Below, in pieces: positions 27,224 through 34,415 of a stretch of 64,000 bases of DNA. The stretch comes from Anaerocolumna sp. MB42-C2 (GTDB lineage: Bacteria > Bacillota > Clostridia > Lachnospirales > Lachnospiraceae), in contig NZ_CP133190.1 in the NCBI RefSeq assembly GCF_030913705.1, positions 1,550,001 through 1,614,000 of the forward strand, given 5' to 3'. The notes beneath the pieces are model-generated. The model saw nothing but the letters and a program-made list of their open reading frames with translations, was not told where the DNA came from and searched no databases. Position numbers and translations under genes: made by a program. Every line of letters starts with the position of its first letter. The stretch's first letter is position 1.

Positions 27224-27366
27224 CCCCGGCTTAGTAATTTGATAAGACCTTTATTTGCACCAACAATATCACCGGCCATTGCTTGCCCTCGTATTGTTTT
27301 ATACTGTTGCTTGGTTAATCGTTCTCTTTGCATTTTCAAATGCTCTAAAAAAATATTAAGAGTCAT
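27220..27366 (-). CDS. Small conserved phage protein (48 aa)
   Basis: A 48-residue protein starting MTLNIFLEHLKMQRERLTK and ending GANKGLIKLLSRG, between the small terminase and the methyltransferase. The stop overlaps the next GTG start (GTGA), and the composition (amphipathic helix, RGQAMAGDIVGA) looks like a real small protein. Function unknown; it may be a packaging or methyltransferase accessory factor. Confidence 0.65.
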   Translation of the reverse strand: MTLNIFLEHLKMQRERLTKQQYKTIRGQAMAGDIVGANKGLIKLLSRG

Positions 27367-27369
27367 ATG

Positions 27370-27948
27370 CTACCTACCTTTTCTGCCTGATAAAAGTGCC
27401 TCCATGATATCGTCTTGAGGGTTTCCAATAAATGATGTAGTGCAATTTTGCTTTACAATATCAAAAATCTCATACCAGATGAGATTTGCCTGCTTTTGAA
27501 ACGATTGGCTCATCTGTACAAATGGACTTGTTATAGCGCCACCTGTTGTTGGATGTTTTCCTAAAAGTCCGTATGTACTAATCGCTTCCTCGCACTGGAT
27601 ATACCTGGTGAATGCTTGAGCATAGGCCTCAATCAATCTAGGGTTGACGAACTTCTCACACCCACGTTCTTTCAGCCATTTCCATGTTTCAGTGAATAAT
27701 AAATCTGCACCTAACGGCTTACCATCCCTTTGTCTTGCGCTAAGGTAGTCACTTGGTGCTGGCATATCTTCGCCGCATAAATCCGCTACTTCTTCTGGTT
27801 CATCAATCTTAAGTACTGTTTCAGGCTGTAGGTCTGGCACATCCAATACCTTTGCCGACTTTCCCTTTGTAATTTTTTCTGAAAGAGGTAGTGGCTTATC
27901 ACCTGCGCGAACTCGTCTGCCGCCTCTATTTGTTCCATCTTTAGCCAC
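27370..27948 (-). CDS. Terminase small subunit, P27-like
   Basis: A 192-residue protein; the second GTG, 8 nt after AAAGGGG, is preferred. The N-terminal basic GTNRGGRRVRAGDKP tail, the LGADLLFTETWKWLKERGCEKFVNPRLIEAYAQAF helices and a TTGGAITSPFVQMSQSFQKQANLIWYEIFDIV region fit P27-family small terminases. It recognises cos or pac DNA and loads TerL. It is separated from TerL by about 6 kb of cargo. Confidence 0.88.
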   Translation of the reverse strand: MAKDGTNRGGRRVRAGDKPLPLSEKITKGKSAKVLDVPDLQPETVLKIDEPEEVADLCGEDMPAPSDYLSARQRDGKPLGADLLFTETWKWLKERGCEKFVNPRLIEAYAQAFTRYIQCEEAISTYGLLGKHPTTGGAITSPFVQMSQSFQKQANLIWYEIFDIVKQNCTTSFIGNPQDDIMEALLSGRKGR

Positions 27949-27957
27949 TATTTTCAC

Positions 27958-28063
27958 CCCTTTCTGAACTTGCTGGGTTTAATCCCGTGTTTGAACCGTG
28001 GTTTTTGTGCGTGTGCCCCCACGCCCGTTGTCCAATTAAAAAGCTGTAGAGATTTGACTCCCC
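27958..28063. other. HNH-terS gap, candidate cos region
   Basis: About 105 nt without a gene. It contains an unusually GC-rich stretch for this AT-rich element, with a small inverted repeat GCGTG/CACGC at about 28008-28023. In phages with HNH next to terS the cohesive end is often nearby. There is no direct evidence for the cut position. Confidence 0.3.
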
Positions 28064-28423
28064 CTACCGGTCATGCCAACGATCACCATCTCTTGCTGTT
28101 ATGGCAGAGTGACAAGGAGTACAAAGAGCCATAAGATTACTCTTCGCATGGGTTCCCCCACGAGATAAAGGAAGAATATGATGTACTTCCTCGGCTCTTG
28201 TCAGCTTTCCGTTCCTTTCACACTCCTCACACAATGGATGCTGTGAAATATAACTGTCACGGATTCTCTTCCATGCTCTGCCGTATCTACGGCGTACAGC
28301 CGGATCTCGGTCGTACTTCTCGTAGCGTTTATTCTCCTGTTTCTCATGTTCTTCACAAAATCTATTGTCTGTAAGATTAGGACAGCCAGGGAAGGAACAC
28401 GGCCTTCTAGGCTTTCTTGGCAT
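28064..28423 (-). CDS. HNH endonuclease
   Basis: A 119-residue protein starting at the ATG behind GGAGGTGAGC. It has two zinc-binding Cys pairs (CSFPGCPN, CEECERNGKL) and the HNH core VHHILPLSRGGTH...NLMALCTPCHSAIT. In HK97-like phages such an HNH protein beside terS is needed for cos cleavage. The frame is open for 44 more codons upstream to an ATG overlapping the previous stop, so a longer form cannot be excluded. Confidence 0.9.
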   Translation of the reverse strand: MPRKPRRPCSFPGCPNLTDNRFCEEHEKQENKRYEKYDRDPAVRRRYGRAWKRIRDSYISQHPLCEECERNGKLTRAEEVHHILPLSRGGTHAKSNLMALCTPCHSAITARDGDRWHDR

Positions 28424-28554
28424 CTGCTCACCTCCATTTGGGCATAAAGAAAGCCCTGCAGGATTGCTCCCACAAGGCTCGCTGTTCTCTATGCAGTTTT
28501 TCATGTTACCATTATACATCGAGTAAAAGGCAATTGCGTCCACGATATTACTCA

Positions 28555-29010
28555 TTACTTCCCAAACAACAGAACTGCCAAATGCTGCACCGCACGGTTC
28601 TTTTTGTTATACGCAGAGGAACGCTCAATGTGGAAATGGTCGCATATGTCATATACCGCACCTGTCTGACCATCCTCATCTATATAAAATGTTTCAAGTA
28701 CATAATGCTCATCATCGGTCAGCTGTTCCCATGCAGGCTTGAACCATTCCATGTACTCCAACGCTTGTCTGTAACGTTCTTTCAGCACATCTATTTCCTC
28801 AATTCCATTTAAGATACGTGCTTCTCCCGCCTGAGGATTATGGACTCTTGGCATCCCGTCAAACTGGGGACTTTGGATACCGCTCATCTTATCATAGGCA
28901 TTTTTGATTTCCTCATCCGTATGACTGATAATATATTCCATACTGCTGTAATCCTTCAGTGCATTCACGGCTGCACTGCGTTTGTCTAAATACTGCCAGA
29001 TAATGTTCAT
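28555..29010 (-). CDS. ArpU/RinA-like late transcription regulator
   Basis: A 151-residue protein with an N-terminal helical region (MNIIWQYLDKRSAAVNALKDYSS) and a C-terminal sigma-region-4-like helix-turn-helix (AVYDICDHFHIERSSAYNKKNRAVQHLAVLLFG). The layout matches phage regulators of the ArpU/RinA/DUF1492 kind, which activate packaging and late genes. It lies immediately upstream of HNH-terS, as those activators do. Short 10-bp repeats stand just before the gene. Confidence 0.75.
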   Translation of the reverse strand: MNIIWQYLDKRSAAVNALKDYSSMEYIISHTDEEIKNAYDKMSGIQSPQFDGMPRVHNPQAGEARILNGIEEIDVLKERYRQALEYMEWFKPAWEQLTDDEHYVLETFYIDEDGQTGAVYDICDHFHIERSSAYNKKNRAVQHLAVLLFGK

Positions 29011-29040
29011 ATCCTTACCTCCGAAATTTTATTTGCACTC

Positions 29041-29072
29041 GGATTGGCTTGGATTGTCTTAGGTTGTCTTAG
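29041..29072. repeat. Three 10-bp iterons before the late regulator gene
   Basis: Plus strand GGATTGGCTT, GGATTGTCTT and AGGTTGTCTT follow each other without gaps. One-turn spacing suggests a protein-binding array on one DNA face, for the adjacent regulator or the terminase. Confidence 0.5.
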
Positions 29073-29081
29073 ATTTTCCTA

Positions 29082-30446
29082 TTATTTTACTGAAATTTCT
29101 GCCTTAACAGCATCAATCAATGCAGACTGTGTGCTATCTTTTAAGGATAATGCCCTCATCACACGTTCATCGATTGTGCCTTTGGCAATAATGTGTTGTA
29201 CTACTACGGTATTAGAACTCTGACCCTGCCTCCATAATCTTGCCACTGTCTGCTGATACAGTTCCAGGCTCCAAGTAAGTCCAAACCACACAAGGGTTGA
29301 ACCTCCACTCTGAAGATTAAGTCCGTGTCCGGCAGATGCCGGATGAATCAGTGCCACAGGAAGTTCTCCTGCATTCCACTTTCGGATACTTGCATCGGTA
29401 TCCAGTCTGGCAAACGGTACTTTCAGCTTATACAGCCTTTCGGTGATTCGCTGAAAATCATGTTTAAACCAGTAAGCCACCAATATAGGTTTTCCATTTG
29501 CCGCCTCGATAATATCTTCAAGGGCATCCAGTTTCTTATCATGAATTTTTAAGATATTCTCATCATCGGAATATACTGCACCATTTGCCATCTGACACAG
29601 CTTGGTGGAAAGTGATGCAGCATTGGCAGCTGTTATATCACCATCAGGCATCTGTAATACCAGGTCCTTTTTCAGTTCTTCATATCTTTCCTGCTCTTTT
29701 TCTGATAAATGCACCACATATCTGGAATTTACAAGTTCCGGCATCTTTATATGGTTGGTAGACTTCATGGAAATCGTGATATCTGATATTTTGTTGTAGA
29801 TTTGCTGTTCTGCTCCTGGCAGTGGCTTATAGGAAAAAACAATCTGACCATTCATTTTATCCGGCTTGAAATATGCACTTCTGTACTGACCAATAAATCT
29901 TCCAAGCCGTTCTCCCATATCCAGCAACTTAAATTCTGCAAATAAATCCATAAGTCCATTGCTCGATGGCGTACCCGTAAGACCTACCATTCTTCTGACC
30001 TTCGGTCTTACTTTCATTAAGGCTCTGAATCGTTTTGCCTGGTGGTTCTTGAAAGATGACAACTCATCTACAATCACCATATCAAAATCAAAAGAAACAC
30101 CACTTGCCTCAATCAGCCACTGTACATTTTCACGGTTGATGATATAAATATCTGCTTTGGATATCAGCGCCGCCACTCTTTCAGATTCTGTGCCAACCGC
30201 TATGGCATAACGCAGGTCACTCAGATGTTCCCATTTGCTGATTTCATCAGACCATGTATTTCTTGCTACACGAAGAGGCGCAACCACAAGGACTTTATGA
30301 ATATCAAAGCTATCAAACAGCAAATCATTAATGGCAGTCAGCGTAATGCTCGTTTTTCCTAAACCCATATCCAAAAGAACTGCTGCCACAGGATGTTCCT
30401 CAATATATGAAATGGCAAACTGCTGATAACTATGTGGCTCGTATTT
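29082..30446 (-). CDS. SNF2-type DEAD/DEAH helicase
   Basis: A 454-residue protein; the ATG behind GGAGGG gives MKYEPHSYQQFAISYIEEHP. Motif I is LLDMGLGKTSIT, motif II VDELSSFKN, motif III VGLTGTPSSNG; the C-terminal helicase half has LVWFGLTWSLELYQQTVARLWRQGQ (motif VI). Phage helicases of this type act in replication or recombination. The start lies within the end of the VRR-NUC gene. Confidence 0.9.
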   Translation of the reverse strand, partial: KYEPHSYQQFAISYIEEHPVAAVLLDMGLGKTSITLTAINDLLFDSFDIHKVLVVAPLRVARNTWSDEISKWEHLSDLRYAIAVGTESERVAALISKADIYIINRENVQWLIEASGVSFDFDMVIVDELSSFKNHQAKRFRALMKVRPKVRRMVGLTGTPSSNGLMDLFAEFKLLDMGERLGRFIGQYRSAYFKPDKMNGQIVFSYKPLPGAEQQIYNKISDITISMKSTNHIKMPELVNSRYVVHLSEKEQERYEELKKDLVLQMPDGDITAANAASLSTKLCQMANGAVYSDDENILKIHDKKLDALEDIIEAANGKPILVAYWFKHDFQRITERLYKLKVPFARLDTDASIRKWNAGELPVALIHPASAGHGLNLQSGGSTLVWFGLTWSLELYQQTVARLWRQGQSSNTVVVQHIIAKGTIDERVMRALSLKDSTQSALIDAVKAEISVK

Positions 30447-30711
30447 CATCCAGTATCCCTCCAATCTTGCTTTCATCATCCAAGATGTATACTCTAAATC
30501 CTAAACAATGTAATAATTTATGCCTTGCTGCCTGCAGTGGTCTTGGTTTCTGCCCCGGAGCCTTAACCTCTACAAAAGCAAACCTACCACCAGGCATCAA
30601 TACCAATCTATCAGGCATTCCATCAAAGCCTGGAGATGTGAACTTCGGACAGATACCACCATTTTTCTTTACTGCTGCCACAAGCTTCTGTTCTATTACT
30701 TTTTCTCTCAT
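30430..30711 (-). CDS. VRR-NUC domain nuclease
   Basis: A 93-residue protein starting MREKVIEQKLVAAVKKNGG after GGAGG. The VRR-NUC core is clear: KFTSPGFDGMPDRLVLMPGGRFAFVEVKAPGQKPRPLQAA, with catalytic Asp and E.K. These PD-(D/E)XK nucleases process branched DNA such as Holliday or flap structures. It is translationally coupled to the helicase gene. Confidence 0.92.
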   Translation of the reverse strand: MREKVIEQKLVAAVKKNGGICPKFTSPGFDGMPDRLVLMPGGRFAFVEVKAPGQKPRPLQAARHKLLHCLGFRVYILDDESKIGGILDEIRAT

Positions 30712-30746
30712 GAATACCTCCATCAGTCATAATTTTGGGTAGGTGA

Positions 30747-30838
30747 GGAGGTCTATGGAATGCATTTCCTTAACTTTTTATATAGTCTTATTTTTTTACT
30801 TCTAAGAGAAGTTATATATAAGACTTCCATAGACCTCC
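30747..30838. repeat. Three-part nested inverted repeat before VRR-NUC
   Basis: GGAGGTCTATGGAA (30747-30760) pairs with TTCCATAGACCTCC (30825-30838), AGTCTTAT (30784-30791) with ATAAGACT (30818-30825), and ACTTCT (30798-30803) with AGAAGT (30807-30812). The stems nest. It lies between the primase-helicase and nuclease genes, so it is either a replication origin feature or an mRNA processing structure. Confidence 0.6.
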
Positions 30839-30858
30839 ACACTATTGGGAAAATGGCT

Positions 30859-33105
30859 TTATTCCAAGAATTCCGACTTTAATCGGAGTCCAGTGATAAT
30901 GTTGCAGGCTCTTGTTTTCTTACGGCCGAATCCTGCGGATTCCAAGGCAGTGTAGAAATCTGCTGTACTGCGAATAAACTCACCCACCTGTATACAATAG
31001 GCACGGTATGAGTTATAGACCTCGCCGGACTTTGCGGTATAAGAATCTTCCACCTCACAGCATTCTGTCAAAAAATGGCTAAGCCAGTCATTGTTTTCTT
31101 TGTAATCCTCAATGGCATCCTTGACTTGCTGCGGAGTGGTAATTTTATAGTTATGGCTGATTACCTTTTTCGCACCCTCAATGACCCATGAAAGAATTGC
31201 TCCTCCTGCATTTTCAAACAGAAAATCCGCATAGTTCTTCACATCTGCACTGCCTTCAATCTTTGCCCCAAAAGGAATTACAATCAACCTTCGCCATGTG
31301 CCTTTGTCAATCGCACCGACCTTTGGCAGATGGTTGGTATACAGCACCAATGTATGGCTTGGAATATAGGAAAACGGGTCTTTGTATTTTTTCTCTGCAT
31401 AAATTTCATCGGTGGAACACAGCTGTTTAACATTAGAGGTGTTCAGCCTCATACCTTCTTCCAACTCAGCTGCAATCAACAATCTTTTACCTTTGGCTTC
31501 AGCCAGTTCAGGCTTTACATTTCTCCTGCAGCCAACGGTCAACATATCTGCAGACATATTTCCGCTGTATGAGCCAAGAACCCTGGACACTGCATTCCAA
31601 AAGGTTGACTTTCCGTTTCGTCCTTCACCATAAGCAATGATAAGAGCCTCTACATATACTTTTCCAATAGCAGATAACCCTACAATTTCCTGCACATAGC
31701 TGGTAAGGTCTGCATCACCACAGAAGAATGTATCAAGTGCATTCTCCCATATTTCAACACCCATATTATCAGGATCAACAGCCGTCTGCTTAGTAATAAA
31801 GTTGAGCGGATCATGTTCCATTGGTGCTGTTATTCCATTACGAAGGTCATAAGTAACTGATGGAGCATTCAATAAAAATTCGTCGGCATCCAAGGTACGC
31901 TGTTCAATTTCGAGCATAGGGCGAGCCTCCTTTAATGCTGAAGTAATATACTTGGAATCCCTGCGTTTGATGGCATAGTTTCGGTAGGTAACAGCACTTT
32001 GATATTTATCAAAAGAGTGTGCCTGCTGTTCATTAAATGAGGATACAGCTTTCTTCGGACCCATTGCCGCAAGTATCTCCCACGCACCATTTTGCATCAT
32101 TTCGTTGGTAACTTTCTTGATTTCAGTTTCAGCCTCTTCAAGCTGTCTGGAAGTAAGTTCCTGTGCAACCGCCTGTGATTTAGGTTTTGATTCTTCCCAG
32201 AAGCTTCCGTTGTACACAATATAATCTGTAGCAGGTGAATATCGTAAAAGACATTCATATTCTTTTGCCATTACCGTTGCCTGACCTACATCAGAATAAT
32301 CCTCCGGCTTAAGCTGCAAGTTTGAATTAAACTGCTCCGGTGGTATATAGCCATTCTGAGAGGATACCTTTTTTCCAAAATTGACAGCACTGCCCCAGAT
32401 GATTTTTAACTCACTTTCTTCAAGCGGTGGATTGCAATTCTCTGCCTGTTTCAAAAACAGATTATATGCTTTTTCTGAATTCCCATAGCGCTTGATGATT
32501 TTTCCGGCATAGTGTGACATGGTGCTATTACGCTGCCCTTGTGGGATTTCCTCTTTACTTTGTTCCCACTCTTCAAATGCAATTTCATCAAGATACTCCA
32601 CAATATTTTTACTGCCGCTATAAATTTCTACTTCTGCATCCGCAGTACCAAAAAGGAGTCTGGCACTATCCAGTGCATTGTTATCAAAATATGGGAAAGA
32701 GGCAGCAATTTGTTTTTTCAGTTCAGCATATTCCTCTGGAGCTGTAATCACAGGTGTAATGAAGTAAACATGAAATCTTGGACGGGCAGATTTATTTTCT
32801 TTTGTTTTCATATGGTTTCGGCTGTAAACAACTGCAAAAGAAACATCTTGAAAAACAAGTGCAACTTCAAATGGAGTAACCCATTCGTCTGGGTTATCTG
32901 AATGATCATTATCACAATCAAGCGGAACATTATCAGCTTTTATAAAATTTGCATTACTGCGATAGTTGTTCTTATACTCAGCTGTTACATGATCATGTAT
33001 TACCGCTCGTTTTAATGATTCTTCATCTTTAATTACAGCTTTGTGAGGATAAACACAATTAGACAGACTCCCCACACAGTCTGCCGTAAATAAGGTTAAT
33101 TCCAT
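30859..33105 (-). CDS. Primase-helicase (PrimPol plus D5-like)
   Basis: A 748-residue protein. The N-terminal about 180 residues are PrimPol-like (VPLDCDNDH metal-binding acidic cluster, VVYSRNHMK, RPRFHVYF). The C-terminal half is a D5/VapE-like superfamily 3 helicase: Walker A YGEGRNGKST (about 500), KRLLIAAELEEG, HTLVLYTNHLPKV, then a GTWRRLIVIPF arginine finger. It would prime and unwind the phage origin. It overlaps the upstream DUF4406-like gene by one base. Confidence 0.9.
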   Translation of the reverse strand: MELTLFTADCVGSLSNCVYPHKAVIKDEESLKRAVIHDHVTAEYKNNYRSNANFIKADNVPLDCDNDHSDNPDEWVTPFEVALVFQDVSFAVVYSRNHMKTKENKSARPRFHVYFITPVITAPEEYAELKKQIAASFPYFDNNALDSARLLFGTADAEVEIYSGSKNIVEYLDEIAFEEWEQSKEEIPQGQRNSTMSHYAGKIIKRYGNSEKAYNLFLKQAENCNPPLEESELKIIWGSAVNFGKKVSSQNGYIPPEQFNSNLQLKPEDYSDVGQATVMAKEYECLLRYSPATDYIVYNGSFWEESKPKSQAVAQELTSRQLEEAETEIKKVTNEMMQNGAWEILAAMGPKKAVSSFNEQQAHSFDKYQSAVTYRNYAIKRRDSKYITSALKEARPMLEIEQRTLDADEFLLNAPSVTYDLRNGITAPMEHDPLNFITKQTAVDPDNMGVEIWENALDTFFCGDADLTSYVQEIVGLSAIGKVYVEALIIAYGEGRNGKSTFWNAVSRVLGSYSGNMSADMLTVGCRRNVKPELAEAKGKRLLIAAELEEGMRLNTSNVKQLCSTDEIYAEKKYKDPFSYIPSHTLVLYTNHLPKVGAIDKGTWRRLIVIPFGAKIEGSADVKNYADFLFENAGGAILSWVIEGAKKVISHNYKITTPQQVKDAIEDYKENNDWLSHFLTECCEVEDSYTAKSGEVYNSYRAYCIQVGEFIRSTADFYTALESAGFGRKKTRACNIITGLRLKSEFLE

Positions 33106-33530
33106 TATGCTTTCTCCTCCAAATCTTCCGTAAAGTAGCGGATTACTTTTCTTTGTTTCTGTGCCTTTGCAATCTCAGCTGACATCCCTTCCGATATGGT
33201 GTTGCCAAATACCCATACTTCACTGCATTTTCCAAGCAGAACCATATCCATAAACATAGCAAGACCTCTTTCCGTGCTTTCATCCATAAACTGTGGGAAA
33301 AGAAGATGTGGTGCAATCGGTATTGCATTTTTCACAACTGCAAATCGACTAAATAACTTTGCTAGATATACGTTTCTCGCCACATCGCCTGAATAGGGAG
33401 AACAGATATACACCAAAGGTCGGAAAGAGGCAGCCTTGCGGGCTGCTCTCTCTTCATTTTCAACTTTGGTTAATGCTTCATAGGGAGTCGGGTCAAAATA
33501 ACCCTCGCTGTTAAATTTATCAATTCCCAT
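33105..33530 (-). CDS. DUF4406-like nucleoside deoxyribosyltransferase-fold protein
   Basis: A 141-residue protein starting MGIDKFNSEGYFDPTPYEAL after GGAGGATGAAT. VYICSPYSGDVARNVYLAKLF, PIAPHLLFPQFMD and EVWVFGNTISEGMSAEIAKAQ match the DUF4406/nucleoside 2-deoxyribosyltransferase-like fold, a base- or nucleotide-binding Rossmann-like domain. A role in nucleotide salvage or in degrading a nucleotide signal is possible. Its start overlaps the BRO gene. Confidence 0.75.
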   Translation of the reverse strand: MGIDKFNSEGYFDPTPYEALTKVENEERAARKAASFRPLVYICSPYSGDVARNVYLAKLFSRFAVVKNAIPIAPHLLFPQFMDESTERGLAMFMDMVLLGKCSEVWVFGNTISEGMSAEIAKAQKQRKVIRYFTEDLEEKA

Positions 33531-34317
33531 ATTCATCCTCCTGTTCAATCAAAGGATAATATCCATCTTCCTTCATAAGACTGTAGATAAAGAGTCTGCC
33601 TTTTTGCGTCCAGTAAGTATGAACCTTTGTATGAATACTGCCGTCATTGCCAGGATAGCTGTGAGTTTTCGTGCTTGTGTATCCTTTTTCCGCATATTTC
33701 TGATACAAAAGCCAGATAGCACTCTGCTTAAACTGAACACCCTTGTCATGAAGATATCTGTTCATACGATTGGCACTCCAGCCGTAATCTTTCGCAATAA
33801 CAGAAATGGCAACTAGGTCTTTACAGTTAAGTACCACCTCATAATAAGATGCTTTGGGTTTCATCTCTACAATCTGCTGATTTTGTACTGCTACCGTTTC
33901 AGAAAGAGCCTTATTTCTATCACGCTCTGACTTTAGTTTCGTAAGTGCTGCAATCAACATATCTGGGTCAGCCAATAACTCGTCAACTGCATAAACACCA
34001 TGTTTGCGGATAGCAGGGAGAACCTCACTAGTTACCCAACGCTTGAACTTTTTCGCACTTGGCATCCTACTTGAAAGAATAAGACTATAAAGACCACTTT
34101 CATTAATAACAGGTGTGTTTTGCATTCTTCCGATGGCGTCCTGAATTGGGACTTCATCTTTATCATCTTCATCTACATGATCGAGAATTGCCTTTGCGGG
34201 TCTTTCATAGCCAAGAATATCGGCTATATCTCTTCCCACAAAATAGGGAACACCATTGACTGTGACTGCTCTTACAGAGCCAAACTCTGTACTTTGGAAA
34301 ACTTGTAATTCATTCAT
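33520..34317 (-). CDS. BRO-N/KilAC phage antirepressor
   Basis: A 265-residue protein. Residues 1-115 are a BRO-N domain (FGSVRAVTVNGVPYFVGRDIADILGYERPAKAI, NESGLYSLILSSRMPSAKKFKRWVTSEVLPAIRKHG), then a coiled linker, then a KilAC/ANT domain (DLVAISVIAKDYGWSANRMNRYLHDKGVQF). Such proteins relieve lysogeny repression or regulate early genes. The promoter region carries copy 2 of the bipartite element, suggesting control together with the integrase and replication operons. Confidence 0.9.
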   Translation of the reverse strand: MNELQVFQSTEFGSVRAVTVNGVPYFVGRDIADILGYERPAKAILDHVDEDDKDEVPIQDAIGRMQNTPVINESGLYSLILSSRMPSAKKFKRWVTSEVLPAIRKHGVYAVDELLADPDMLIAALTKLKSERDRNKALSETVAVQNQQIVEMKPKASYYEVVLNCKDLVAISVIAKDYGWSANRMNRYLHDKGVQFKQSAIWLLYQKYAEKGYTSTKTHSYPGNDGSIHTKVHTYWTQKGRLFIYSLMKEDGYYPLIEQEDEYGN

Positions 34318-34344
34318 AAGAATTACCTCCTGTTATAAGATTTT

Positions 34345-34402
34345 TTGAAGAACCTTTGTCCCTCAAGTCACAGTCAAAAAAAGAAGGCTATATTTTAGCC
34401 CC
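34345..34402 (-). promoter_or_regulatory. Bipartite element copy 2, with 9-bp hairpin
   Basis: GGGGCTAA (34395-34402), exactly 19 nt, then GACTGTGACTT (34365-34375), all minus strand. A 9-bp stem follows, pairing 34358-34366 with 34345-34353 around an AAAG loop (two G-U pairs as RNA). It precedes the antirepressor operon by about 47 nt. Confidence 0.65.
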
Positions 34403-34415
34403 CTTGAAAAAATAT

